NCBI GenBank assembly: GCA_009823505.1 | Contig: VZQC01008059.1 | Span: 2,584,815 to 2,648,814, forward strand | Direction of reading: 5' to 3' | Length of the DNA stretch: 64,000 bases | Origin: Rhizomys pruinosus | Taxonomy: Eukaryota > Chordata > Mammalia > Rodentia > Spalacidae | Shown: in pieces, positions 9,201 to 23,700 of the stretch | How positions within the stretch are numbered: the stretch's first letter is position 1 | Layout: each line of letters starts with the position of its first letter | Position numbers and translations under genes: made by a program | The notes under the pieces: model-generated | Told to the model about the DNA's origin: nothing | The model's database searches: none | What the model saw: only the letters and a program-made list of their open reading frames with translations

Positions 9201-12200
9201 AACCATAACCTTCACCAACAGTCAGATACATAAACTCTACAAGGCTAGGATCTTGCCCTTCAGTGATTTCAACAAATGACTAAGCACCTGCTGGATTCCA
9301 GGGACAGGCTAGACGCTGATTCAAATCCTTACCAATTAACTCTTTGTTCCGAGAATCCACAGCCAGATTTCTCAGTGCTCCGGACGCAGCCTTCACCACC
9401 CGTTCATGCTCACTGGTGAGGAGGTCGGCTATGGCAGACAGAGCCTTCTCTTGGCGCAGAGCAGAGCGGATGTACCTACCGTACTGGGAAGCACATGGAG
9501 AGTGAAGAAAGGATTACAAATGGAAGGAAACCACTCATCTAAGCTCCCCATCTCCAGTTCACTTTCTCAGAGGCACTCACTGTCCAGCGCCCAGCACACA
9601 AGTTCTGTATAGCACCCGCAGAGGCTTCCAAGATGGCCGGAGTCTTACTCTCCTTAAGCAGGGAAATGTATATCCGCACCACTTCTGGCTGAAATAAAAG
9701 CTCATAGCCTGCCAAAAAAAAAAAAGTGGGGGGAGGGGTAAAAGATGCTGATCAATATCAGGCTGTGTGTTCAGAGCTCTGCTCTTGTCGTTAGGCTCCC
9801 TGAACTCCCCTATCAACTCAAAAGGAAACTCAGACAAAGGCTGACTCCACACTTTCTTTAGGTTCCCGTTTTCTTTTGACACAGGGTCTTGCTGTATAGT
9901 GTAGAATGGGCTCAAATTCATAATCTTCCCGTCTTGGCCTCCCAAGGGCTGGGTCCACAGGCTTATGCCACCATGCCCAGCTGATCCCAAGGGCTGGGTC
10001 CACAGGCATATGCCACCATGCCCAGCTGATCCCAAGGCTGGGTGTACAGGCATATGCCACCATGCCCAGCTGATCCCAAGGGCTGGGTGTACAGGCATAT
10101 GCCACCATGTCCAGCTGATCCCAAGGGCTGGTTCTACAGGCATATGCCACCATGCCCAGCTGATCCCAAGGGCTGGGTCTACAGGCATATGCCACCATGC
10201 CCAGCTGATCCCAAGGGCTTGGTCTACAGGCATATGCCACCATGCCCAGCTGATCCCAAGGGCTGGGTCTACAGGCTTATGCCACCATGCCCAGCTGATC
10301 CCATGTTTTGGGGGTTTTATTCTAAAGTCTTTCATTGTAATGATCCCATGTTTTAAGCGTAACGAGGCCACAGTCACAACAGAGCAGGTATCAACTCCGT
10401 CATATTCAATTCCTTTCTCTTCTTCCTCCTTGACTTGTACCCATCGCTTACTTTGGTTTTCATTCCACCATGAGCACTCTGGAGATTCATTCAGCTCATC
10501 AATGGCACTCAGGCTTACAGATTCTACATCACAGAGGAATTATCTCTAATTTAATTCAGCCATTCTCCCCACCATGACTATGACTCAATGAAAGGGGCAG
10601 CCAGAAATTTAACATATTGTTTTTAATTCATGGAAAACTGAAAACTTTAGATTCATTAATACAGTGAGTTCAAAGATTCAAGCTGTGATAAAGATGCTTC
10701 TTCTGTAACAGTAAGGCTTTAAGTTTGAAAAACTGCAGTAGGCACTTAGGGAAGTTGTCTCCTTTTTTCTTTTCTTTTTTTAATGCATGGTTCCAGTCTG
10801 TAGCCTAGACTGGCCTTGAACTCACAGCAATTCTTCTGCCTTAGCCTTTTCCAAGTACTGGCATTACAGGTATAAGCCACCATGGAGCCACTGTGCCCAG
10901 ACTACTTTTGTTGGTGCTACTATATGTATTTTTATTATATGTAAGAGTTTGTCTGCATGGTATGCAGTGTCCACATAGGCCAGAAGAGGGTGTCAGACCC
11001 ACTGGAACTGGAGGTAGGAACAGTTGTTAGTCACCATGTGGGTGCTGGGAACTGAACCTGGGTCCTCTCAAGAGCAGCCAGTGCTCTTAACTGCTGAGCC
11101 ATCTCTGAGTCCCTCTAGCCTACTTCCTTTTTTTTTTTTTAATTTTATTTATTTTTCTATGTGTATGAATGTACTGTCTGCATGTAGGTCTGTGCACCCA
11201 TGTCGTGCAATGCCGCAGAGGTCAGAAGAGGGTGTCGGATTCCCCTGGAATTGGAGTTACAGACGGTTCTCAGCCACCATGTGGGTGCTGGGGATCGAAC
11301 CCGGGTCCTCTGCAAGAGCAGTCGGAGCTCTTAACCCCTAGGCCATCCCTCCAGCCCCTCCCTCTAGCCTACTTTCTTATTCTAGGCTACCATCAGGACC
11401 TCAAATAACCCAAGGCCTTGCCGTAACAAGCAGTCTTTTGTGATCTGCTTCTGTCTTACTGTGAGATTTCCCAGTACTTTCACCATCATTCCAAACCCTT
11501 AAGTCAGAGGGAACAATTTAACATACTAAATAAAGTATGCAGTTATCATACCCAGATACCATATCTGTGGACTCTATGAGACTTTGGTGACCAAGAGAAA
11601 AATAAAACTTACCTCGAGCAGGACTAGTTCTTTTAGGGAAATCTACTGTGTCATTTGCAGGATCCTCTGTGGGTTTTTTCCCTGTAGAAATGGAGAAAGG
11701 GGTGATAAAGAGCCTTTAAACAAAGGAACTTTCTATTTTCAGTCAGAATCTTCAGATCAGAGATGAAATATAAGGGGCAAAAGAAGGGAAGCCCCACACA
11801 TACCTGTCCCATCAGGGGGCTATTCAGAAACAAGGACAAAACACAGGCAGCAGATGGATACCACAAGGATAATCACTCTTGTTGCTGTTGACCTAAGTTC
11901 TAGTAAATGGAACTGCTGCCCTGAAATAGTGCATGCCGTGAACCATCAGCTCAGAAGAGCTAAACTTATTTCAATGCTTTTCCTCAACTGAATTTTCCTA
12001 CATGCATCCACAGGGAAAGGTCAGGCAAGGAAATATTAGGGAAAGAAAAAAAACAAAACATGCAAATTAAAAGTGGATAAGCACCTTAAAGATTCCACTC
12101 ACCTCTGGAGAACCATTCGTCTTCCAGTATGTCACCAAGGTGGAAAGCAGAGGACAGAAATGAAGGAAGAAAAATGCAGGAGAAAGATGTCAACAAGATC

Positions 12201-13113
12201 ACAGGCAAGTAAGCAGGAAAGCACAAAGACAAATACAGGAACCACAGAGGAGGACAGGGAAGAAGGCCCCAGATTAGTTGAGTTCTTGTCCTTCACTGTC
12301 CTTCACTGCCCCATACACCAGTACAAACAATGCCACCACCATTACCACCGCCACCACCATCATTTCCACCACCATTACCACCACCACCGCCACCGCTACC
12401 ACCACGTTCAAAGCATGCAACACAAGGGAAGCAGCAGCAGAGCAAAAGACAATCTCCAGCAGGAAGACTCCACGCTGGTTTTAAGTACCTAAAGCTAAGT
12501 GCTCCTTCCTTTTCAAATCCCACATTAAAGAGCAGGAACTAAGACTCACCTTTCCCTTTCTTGGCCCCAAAGCAGCTGGCAGCATGTGGCCCAGTACTGT
12601 TAGCAGCAGTGGGAAGTGCCTCTTGGTAACGCTCTGCCTGTGGGATTTCACGGTGAACTTGATACGATAAGTTCCGAAGGAGGCAAACACAGTTCTCCAC
12701 AAGCTAGGGACACAAAACAAAAGATTCAATAGGAAGAGAATGCATAGTGATTTATCAAAAGTACAAGTTTCCGTGATTCATGTACTAAAATATCAATCCT
12801 AAAATGCATAATTCAATCCATTACCTCTTGGAATGCTTCGTCAGTGCCCCAGACTTCTTGAAATTGTATCTTCAGGCTAGCAGAAGGTCTAATTATGGAG
12901 ATATAATTGCTTCTGCAACTATCTGGTGTGTGACCCCAAAATTTGGGTCACTGTTTCCCTTACTTAGAGAAAATACATAACTTTAGCCAGGCATGGTGGT
13001 ACATGCCTGTAATCCTAGAACTGGGGAGGCAGAGGTAGGATCTCTGAGTTCAAGGCCAGCCTGGTCAACATAGTGAGTTCCAGGACAGCTGGGGCTACAG
13101 GGAGATCCTGTCT

Positions 13114-13163
<50 letters not shown>

Positions 13164-13673
13164 TTTGGAAGACTACTCAGCAGTTTTATTTTGGGGGGTT
13201 TTTTTGGACTTTTCAAGACAGGGTCTCCCTGTAACCCCAGCTGTCCTGGAACTCTCTATGTAGACCAGGCTGGCCTTGAACTCACAAATATCCTCCTGCC
13301 TCTGACTCCTGAGTGCTAGGATTAAAGGCATGCGCCACCACACCTGAGTGACTACTAAGCGTTTTAATATACATGTGGCAAGGGAAACCAAATAAAACTA
13401 TCTTTAGGCTGCAGAACTATAAAGACCTAGGTTTGGATCTCAGCACCCAGGAAACAAGTCAGGCATGATATTGAATAAGTCTGTAACCCCAGTGCTGTGG
13501 AGGATGGAGACAAGGCGACTGCTGGAGCTTGTTGGCTACAAGCTTAGTCAAAAAACTCAAGCTCCATGTTCAAAAAGAGACCTGCCTCAAAGGAATAAAG
13601 TGGAGAATAGAAGACACCAACTCTCTTGGCCTTCATTTGCATGTACCTGTGCATATACACAACACATACATTT

Positions 13674-13722
<49 letters not shown>

Positions 13723-14319
13723 TTTCTTCTAAAGTGAATGCCCATTTTAAGGAGAAAGGACTGGCATAAGTATTTTACATAACCCAATAGCCTGAAGTGG
13801 TAGGTCTAGACCACAGGTATCTTATGAATGGAATTTACTCAACCATTAACTTACCTTGCTGTCTGAATCCTTCTGCCCAATCTCTGCCTGAACAATGAAA
13901 ATCAGGGCATCAACTAAGCCATCACATTCCCGAAGTTTCCGGCGAGCTTCACTCCTCTCTGAGCTTACATTTCTGAAGGGAAGTAGAAAATACTGAAGAC
14001 CACTCAAACTCATAAATCCTCCCTTAACTATCTCTAGATCTAAAGCTTCTTCAAAACCTTTTCTACTCATTATAGCAGTGACTATATATTATGAGCAAGA
14101 CATTGCAGATGAAAGTTGACTGACAGTGTCAGTCTTCTGAACTTTTATAAGCTCATGGAGCAGGGTTAAAATGTATATCATAGCCGGGAGTGGTGGTGCA
14201 TGTCTTTAATCCCAGCACTAGGGAGGGAGAGGCAGGCGGATCTCTGCGAGTTCAAGGCCAGCCTGGTCTACAGATCAAGCTCCAGGCCAGCTGGGACTAA
14301 AGGAGGACCCTGTCTCAAA

Positions 14320-14370
<51 letters not shown>

Positions 14371-15749
14371 AATGTATGTCATGGGGCTGGAGAGATGGCT
14401 CAGCAGTTAGCATTGGCTGCTCTTGCTGAAGACCCAGGTTTGATTCCCAGCACCCATATGGCAGCTAACAACCATCTGTAACTCCAGGTTCCAGGGGAAT
14501 CCAACACCGTTTTCTGACATCCACAGGCAATGTACAACATGGGTGCACCTAAAACACATACAAGCAATACACTCATATACATAAAATAAAAATAATTTTT
14601 TTTTTAATGTATACCAGAGCCGGGCTGGAGAGATGGCCTAGCGGTTAAGAGCGCTGACCGCTCTTACAGAGGACCCGGGTTCGATCCCCAGCACCCACAT
14701 GGCGGCCGAGAACTATCTGAAGCTCCAATTCCAGGAAAACTCCAGTTCCAGGGGAGTCTGACACCTGCTTCTGACCTCAGCGGCATTGCACAACACGGGT
14801 GCACAAACTTGCATGCAGACAGTACATTCATACACATACAGAAATAAAAAATAAAAAATAAAAAAATGTATACCAGAGCCAGAAATAGTGGTCCATACCT
14901 ACAATTCCAGCACTTAGGAGAGACAATAAGACAACAAAAAGTTTGACGGTACACTGGACTATACAGCAAGAATCTGACTCCCTTGCCCCTCCCCCAAAAT
15001 TTTGACATATGATGGACAGACCACCAGGCAGGAGTTATAACTAAGTGGTAGAGAGCTGCCCTGAGCATGTACAAGGTAATCAGTTCAATCTCCAGCACCA
15101 CAAAAAGGGGGCTTAAGGTTGGGGAACAGAAATAGCATCAGTAAATCAAAACAGAACAGATATTTATTAGATAAAAGCACAAATTAGAAGAGGACAAGGT
15201 GGCTGATTAGAAGTACAGGTAACTAAAGGAGTGACTAAGACAAACTAGAAGCCCAGAACTGGATAAGAACTTTATCTAGGAGGAACAAAATCCAAGAGGT
15301 AAAAAGTGAAGAGAGCCAGGCATGTTGGTGCAAGCCTTTAATCCCAGCACTTGAAAGGCAGAGGCAGGTGGATTTTTCTGAGTCCCAGGCCATCTGAGGC
15401 TACAGGGAGACCCTATCTCAAAAAGACCAAAACAGGGAAAAGGAGAAGACAGCAAGCAACTCATGCTGCAGGTAAATGATGTAGTATACACTTTGGAGTA
15501 GCAGTAAAGGCAGGTAGGCTGGAGTTAAAATATGCAATACACACAGAGGCTGAATAAGAGGCTAAAGAATTGACCTTTATGGATAGGAGTGTAGCTCATT
15601 AGTAGAGAACTTGCCTAGCACATGCAAAGTCCTAAGCCTGGTCCTCAGTACCACAACACAAAACTAAGTAAAACAAGTAAGCCAAAACCCCCAACTTCTA
15701 AAAAGGGAAAAAGCAATTATATCAGTCCTCAAAAACCCAATACTGGAGG

Positions 15750-15793
<44 letters not shown>

Positions 15794-17749
15794 CAAGGTT
15801 GAACCCAGGGCTCTCCGTATGACAGGCAAGCACTTAGCACTAAACTATAATATATGTGTCCTGGGGCTGGAGAGATGGCCTAGCGGTTAAGAGTGCCGAC
15901 CGCTCTTGCAGAGGACCCGGGTTCGATCCCCAGCACCCACATGGCAGCCGAGAACCGTCTGAAACTCCAATTCCAGAACTCCAGTTCCAGGGGAATCCGA
16001 CACCCTCTTCTGACCTCTGCGGCATTGCACGACACGGGTGTACACACTTGCATGCAGACAGTACATTCATACACATACAGAAATAAAAATTAAAAATTAA
16101 AAAAAATATATATGTGTGTCCTGTGCCAGTGCCCCCTCCTCTGTAGTACAGGTAGACTGTAAACTTGCAATTCCCCTGTCTCAGTCTCTGGAGTAGCTAC
16201 ACTGACAGGCCTATGCTATCAATCCAAGCAAAAATTCAATATATTCTTTAAAAAAAAAAACCTTCACTTACCTAAGGCAGCCAGCTGTGTTGGTAAGTAC
16301 CGACTCCCACTCAATATGTCGCGGCTTACAATCTTCATTAGGTTCTCTCTCCCAACCAGAGTGTGGAATGATCACTTCATCTGTCAAGGCGTGCAGTGCA
16401 TGGTCCACAATCTCCATTTTTATTGAATCATGCGATGACAGATTCCACAGGGTTCCTGGCAGGGACAATTTATCAGAGAGCTCACCTGCACCCAACTCAG
16501 TGTATCTGAAGACTATCAGAAAACCCTATTCTACTCCTTCTCAGTGTTCCTTGATGATCCAATATGGGGTCATTACAGAGTCCATATGACTCCATATAGT
16601 GTTATTAAAGCTTTTGCTTATGACCCATGATAAGAAATATTTTAGCTGGGTGTGGTGGCAAACACCTTTAATCTCAGCACTCAGGAGGCAGAGGCAGGCA
16701 AATCTCTGTGAGTTCAAGGCCAGCCTGGTCCACATAGTGAGTTCCAGGACAGCTGGGGGAGGGGGGGTTACAGGGAGGTCCTGTCTCAAAAAGACCCCCC
16801 CAAAAAAATTGTATACTGTAGTTTAATACAAAAACACAGATCATGAAAGTTTTTGAAAGTTTTATTTTTTTAAGTTTTATTTTAATTTTTTAAGACTTCT
16901 TTTACGTGTGCATGAACATGCCCATGGAGGACAGAAGCCGTCTGATCTCCTAGAGCTGGAATTACAGGCAGGTGAGAGCTGCCTAATTTGGATGCTGAAC
17001 GGAAATCCCCTTCAAGAGCATAAGAGTCTTAACTGCTGAGCCATGTCTTTATCCCCAAAACAAAATTTTATAAAAACAACAATTACTATAATCAATGCTC
17101 AATAATCTACATCAATTTCCTCACCCAAGCAACAAAGTCACTTTGAACCATGTGACTGTTGTGGGAAACTGTCCTGTCCACTGTTGGGTGTTTAGCAGTT
17201 CAGCAGTGTCCCCAGCCTTTACTCACTGGATGTTAATAACCACACTCTGCCTTACCCCAAATTATGACAACCAAAAACAACTCCAACAGTGCAGATGTCC
17301 TCTGGAAGCTGAAATAGCCCACCAATTGAAAATCAAAGATCTATATTATTTCTTTTTCTTTCATTCTCTAGGAATGATGATTATGGCCCACAAATTTTCC
17401 ACAGTAATGGATCACCTACCCACTATCTGGAAAATTACCATTCTAAACAAAGCCACAACCATAAGGTCAGAGGTAGAGTCAAGACAGACACACATTTAAA
17501 AAATAAATTACGGGGCTGGAGAGATAGCCTAGTGGTTAAGAGCACCAACTGCACTTGCAGAGGACCCGGGTTCGATCCCCAGCACCCACATGGTGGCTAA
17601 GAACCATCTGTAACTCCAATTCCAGGAGAACTCCAGTTCCAGGGGAATCCGACGCCCTCTTCTGACCTCCACGGCATTGCACGACACGGGTGCACAAACC
17701 TACATGCAGACAGTACACTCGTACGCATACAAAAATAAATAAAATAAAA

Positions 17750-17788
<39 letters not shown>

Positions 17789-20700
17789 ATTACAAGGCTA
17801 TGGGTAAATGGCAATTGACACACAGCTCCCTTGTTTGGGAAAGAGTTTACAACTATTATTGGTCAAGAATAATGCAATGTGTTGGCTATTACTGTAACTG
17901 GAAAACATGTGCCCCCAAATCAGCTTAAGTACCAGAAGGGAAAAATAGATCTAATCTCATCAGCTCTTCTGTGTGCTTAACAGAAGCCAACAATGTAGCA
18001 TTTTAAGTAGTATCTTCTGGATACCAGTTCTTTAAAAAATTCAAAACCCTGCCTGCAGTGGTTTACACACACCTTTAACCCCAAGCAGAGGCAGGTGGAT
18101 CTCTAGCGCTACAGAGTGACCCTGTCTCAAAAAGACAAAAACCAAACAAAGAAACAAGCAAAAAAACTTCAAAACCCGTGTCAGCCAATCAAATCTGAAA
18201 GGCACACTTAACCTAAACCCCACTACTTCAGAACCTTTAATCAAAAAGTAATGGAGTGGAAACCCCTCTAGGTCTCAGTGACTTCTAACGTAGCAACTTT
18301 CTCAGACCTAGAACTTACCAGTAATGACTTCGGTTAGGTCCATGTCACGAGCCTTTCGCAGCAATCGCACAAGGGCAGGAACACCGTCGCAGTTTTTTAT
18401 GGCAATCTTATTGTCTTGGTCCCGTCCAAAAGAGATATTCTTGAGAGCTCCACAGGCTCCAAGGTGCACTTCCTTTTTGGGGTGGTCTAACAATCCCACC
18501 AGTACGGGGATGCCCTTGAGCTTCCGCACATCGGTCTTCACCTTGTCATTGCGATAGCATAAGTGCTGCAGGTACGCAGCTGCGTTGGACTTGACGGCAT
18601 CCAAGCGGAACCCTAGCATGGCAATCACCTCAGGCAGCTCAGGCTGTCTCCAATTTGGAGGTGGGGGGCCCCCCTTTCGAAGACTATCCAAGCTTGCCAA
18701 ACTTCCCCGCTCATGCTGGGCCAAGGGAGCCCAATAGTACTGATCCGGTGGTACTTCCTCACCAATCATGTCTTCATAGCTCCTATAAAGTTTGAAAAAG
18801 CCAAGAATCAACAAGTTACACCTAGTTTCTTGGACATTCCTGTTACTCAACTTCAAAGTAGGATTAGCCCAGCTCTACTAGAGATCTTATCTCTCCTTTT
18901 TATGATCAATTTTAATAATTTTGTGTATCCGTATGTAGAGACCAGAGTCTGATGTTGAGTGTCTTCTTAATTACTCTCTACTTTAGTGTTTGGTTGTTTT
19001 GTTTCATTTTTTTTTTTTATTAAGGCGTGTGCCACCACACCTGGCTCTAATATTTTTTATGTGTATGAGTGCACTGTCTGCATATAGATTAGTGCACCCA
19101 TGTCGTGCAATGCCTTGGAGGTCAGAAGAGGGTGTTGGATTCCCCTGGAACTGGAGTTAAAGATGGTCCTTGGCCACCATGTGGATGCTGGAAATCGAAC
19201 CCGGGTCCTCTGCAAGAGCAGTCGATGCTCTTAACCGCTGAGCCATCTCTCCAGCCCCTCATTTCATTTTTTTGAGACAGGGTCTCCCTGTAGCCCCAGC
19301 TGGCCTAGAACTCACCATATAGACCAGGCTGTCCTCAATCTCACAGAGATCCACCTGCCTCTGCTTACCAGGGTGCTCATTTTAAGGGCGAGCGCCCCAA
19401 ACCCAACCTTTCTACCTTTTTGAGGACAGGGTCTCTCACCAAACCTGGAGCTTGCTGATTCGGCCACTTACAGGCTAGCAAGCCCCAGGGATCTTCTTGT
19501 CTTTGCCTCCCCAGGGTTGGGGGACTACAAGTGTAAGCCACTACAACATTTTGCTTTTCACTGGGTGCTGGAGATAGAACTCAGTTCCTCACCTTTGTGT
19601 AGCAAGCACTTCACCAACTAAGCCATATCCCCATCCCCAATTTTAATAATTTAAAGGCAACCTGCAATTAGACTAAAACTATCACTTCGTTTTCTGTGAA
19701 GTTTGCTGATTCAGAAAACAGTGAACATTTGGAAATGTTAGTAACACAAAGAACCAAATCCTGATTCTTTAGCATTTATTTGAATGAATGCCTAACAGTT
19801 ATTAAAGTCTCTGTATGGAGTGAAGTAAATTCTCAGACAGCAGAGTTAAGGAAGACAACTGACTTAGTGTCACATAAGTTAGCAAGCAAAGCCTGAGAAT
19901 GAGCAAAGCCTGGTGAGACATCTGTAAGCCTAGCGCTGCAGAAGCAGGATCACCATAAGTTTGAGACCAAACTGTTCTACATACATAGCAAGTTCCAAGC
20001 CAGTCAGGGCTCCATACCAAGACTATCTCAACACATTCTTCTTCCCTGCCAAAGAGCCTGAGAACAGTTCTTAAATCCTCAACTGAACAAGAAACAGGGC
20101 ATTTACGCGCAGGACACAACTTAAGGACATTAAATATATTTCTTATTTAAGCCTTTCCTCACCCTATTTTGGAAATTATAAAAGAGGAATTGATCAAGAA
20201 AAACAAGAGAAGGACTTCTTGCTACATATATCATGGCTCTGGCACTAATGATTAACTCTCACAGTTCATCCCAAGGCTTTATCATCTACTTAGACAAGTA
20301 TGCCTGAGAAAAAGTTCCATTTTCCAACTTCGAAATGCCTACAATTCTGTCAAAACGAAGTCTATATCTCAACATCAAAATTGAGATGCCCTGACATTAG
20401 GATCAGAGACAGAAACTGGAGAAGTAACTTCCTGTTTCAATACTATCAACAACCACTAGAGGGTGAGTCTGTCACACTATTATTTATTCATAGCCACCAG
20501 GAAGGAAGAGACCATTATCTGTGAGCTCATCTCACCCAGTGGCTTCCACAGAAGAGAGGAGAATCTATTGTGTAGGATTCTCCAAATAAGACCATTGTTT
20601 GTTTGATAAAACCACTCCCGCTGCCAAACACTCAAGGTTAGCTAGAGCAGGACTTCCTCACAGGTTTCAATACTAACCATTCAACGATGAGTCATTCAAT

Positions 20701-23700
20701 AAGACAAATCATTTAATTTCAAAAAAAAAATCGCCGGGCGTGGTGGCGCACGCCTTTAATCCTAGCACTTGGGAGGCAGAGGCAGGCGGATCTTTGCGAG
20801 TTCAAGGCCAGCCTGGTCTACAGAGTGAGTTCCAGGACAGCTGGGGCTACAGGGAGACCCTGTCTCAAAAAGACCAAAAAAAAAAAAAAAAATCATATTT
20901 TAAAATGTCATCTCGCAAAACGGAGGTGTTTTTAAAATCAGACTACTGCTGGGCGTGGTGGAGCACCCCGTTAATCCTAGCACTTGGAAGGCAGAGGTAG
21001 GCAGATCTGTGAGTTCAAGGCTAGCCTGGTCTACAGAGTGAGTTCCAGGACAGCCAGAGTTCCAGGGAGACCCTGCCTCAAAAAGACAAAAAAAAAAAAA
21101 ATCAGACTACTAAACAGTATATTGAAAAAAGTATCCTTTTAATAGGAGAAAAAAAAAAAAACAGGATGATGCATGAAAACTCAAAAGGATATGCCAAAAT
21201 GTTAACAATGATTCTTCATAAGAGGATGGTGTGCTTTTTCTGGGTATTTGAAGCTGTGTGTTGAGCATCCTTTATTTTTTGCTTATTTTATGATAAGCAA
21301 TTACAAAATAACTGCCCTACTAGGTTTTTCAGTCACTTGGGAATATTACACCTGAAATCTTGTACTCGTCCTTCTTCATAGTTAGAAGATCAAGATTCTT
21401 TCACTTTGCAAATAACGAAACTTTTCCCACATGATTGAATAATTTGCTTAAGGCTACAAAGTGGCAGAAGCGTGGCTAGAACCCTGGTTTTCAAGTTCAG
21501 TGCTTCTTCCACTAATCACTGCCTCGCTGTCCAAGTACAACCTTGCATTATTTTCCTAGGCCTGAAACAGGAAGCAGAAAATGTTCTTGCTAGTCAAGCA
21601 GGTTTCCAAGTCCAATGGCCAACTTGGAACAAACCCAAGAACCAAGCCCCAAATCCTCTCGACATTAACTCCCACAACTAAGGACAGCAGAGAAAGTTCT
21701 GGCCATCCACGCCCACTGGGTCTAATCACTCATACTAACCAGGAAGTCAAAAAAAGTAGACTGGCCCTACAGCCCCACACCCTGGGCAGACGGTTCAGAA
21801 GATAGCTGTTATCTGCCCCTGCTCTAGGTTGAAACAGTTAGTCTGGTTCCCTTTAGGGATAAAAGGTGAGTCACATGGGTGTTGGATTGCAAACCAAAGA
21901 CATCTGAAGAGTGAATGACTCATGCTTAGATAATGAGGCTTCTACCCCTGTCCCCAGCCCAATTCAGTTCACTGTGAGCCAATACTACCCAACATATATG
22001 GAAAGTAAATTGCAAGGCATTTGCTATAGACGGTCATGACCCCACACATAGAAAATCAACAACAGCTGCCCAGGGCACTACCATCAAGACAATCCTAAAC
22101 CTTTCCTTATTTCTTGGACTGGAAAATACAGACCCTGGTTCATTCTAAACCAATGTGTTTACAGCCCAGGACCAAACCTGTTTTGTTTTGTTTGTTTGTT
22201 TGCTTTTATATAGGCCCAAAACTAAGAATATTTAAAACAATTTAAGAAAGAACCCAGGTAGGTGAGCACTGAGGCGGAAGCAGGTGATCTATATGTAAGA
22301 TGAGGCCAGCCTGGTCTACAAGAAAGAAAGACGGTTCCTACAGGTAAGCCATGTGCTTAAAACAAAAACAAACAAAAACAGCCAGGCATGGTGGTGCAGG
22401 CCTTTAATCCCAGCACTGGGGAGGCAGGCAGATCTCTGTGAGTTTAAGGCCAGCTGGGGCTACAGGGAGACCCTGTCTCAAAAAGACAAAAAAAATAAAA
22501 TAAAATAAAATAAGAGAAATCAAAAGATGCTAATCTATGGTAAACAGAGCCCAGGTCCTTTTAGGAAGGGTTGGAGGGTCGGTCAGGGTTGGGCACACCT
22601 TTAATCCCTGCACTCTGGAGGCAGAGTTCATTCAAGGCCAGCAAGGGCTACATTGTGAGACCTTGTCTGAAAAAAAGGAAAGAAAAGAAGAGGGGGGGAA
22701 GGGAGGGAAAAGGCCTGTCAATCCCATTCTAAAATATTCTCTCAAGGCAACAAGACCTAATACTCAATCCAAATACCAATCACAACATTTTCACATCATC
22801 AAAGATCACCCAAGGGACAAGTATCCTTAGAATAGACAGCTTCTGGGGCTGGAGAAATGGCTCAATGGTTAAGAGCACTGACTGTTCTTGCAGAGGACGC
22901 GGCTTCAATTCCCAGCACCCACATGACGGCTAAACTGGGCACGGTCGCCTATGCCTTTAATCCTAACACTCAGGGAGTCAGAGGCAGGCGGATGGATCTC
23001 TGTGAGTTCAAGGCCAGCCTGGTCTACAGAGTGAGTTCCAGGATAGCTGGGACTACAGGGAGACCCTGTCTCAAAAAAAAAAAAAAAAAGAGAGAGGGAG
23101 AGAGAGAGAATTTGAGGCCAGTATGGACTACATGAAACCATGTTTCAAAAAAAAAAAAAAAATAGACAGCTTCTTAGCAAGCTTTCAACCTTTTGGGGAG
23201 TATTGCTCATATAACTTTCCAAGAGGACCACACCTCACTACCTTCCAAATGTAAAACTCTAAGTACAAAGTGTCAGAGCTTTGCTGAGGTCATAAGTTGT
23301 TTGTTTTTAAAAAACACTTGGTTTGGGGGCTGGAGAGATGGCCTAGCGGTTAAGAGCGCCGACTGCTCTTGCAGAGGACCTGGGTTCAATTCCCAGCACC
23401 CACATGGCGGCTGAGAACCGTCTTTAACTCCAGTTCCAGGGGAATCTGACACCCTCTTCTGACCTCTGCGGCACTGAACGACACGGGTGCACAAACCTAC
23501 ATGCAGACAGTACATTCATACACATAAAAAATAATAATAAAATATATTTTAAAAAAACACTTGGTTTAGAACACTGCAAAGAGAGTTCTTAAATATGCTT
23601 TTTTAAAGATTTACTTATTTTTATTTTATGTATAATGAGTAATTCTGCCTGCATATAAGTAAGCACATCACATGCAGGCAGTATATGCAGAAGCCAAGAG

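Noticed and set aside
9941..10299. Regular repeat array resembling a CRISPR
   Set aside because: Head-to-tail copies without unique spacers, in a mammalian intron; the unit is SINE-derived.
9577..10377. 266-codon minus-strand frame with 15-residue repeats ([11 protein letters not shown] type)
   Set aside because: Produced by the 45-bp minisatellite staying open in every frame; it then runs through CTNND1 exon 13 out of frame.
12073..12542. His-rich, Pro-rich and Gly-rich frames of 68-139 codons
   Set aside because: Translations of the CCA triplet tract; one of them crosses microexon C on the opposite strand.
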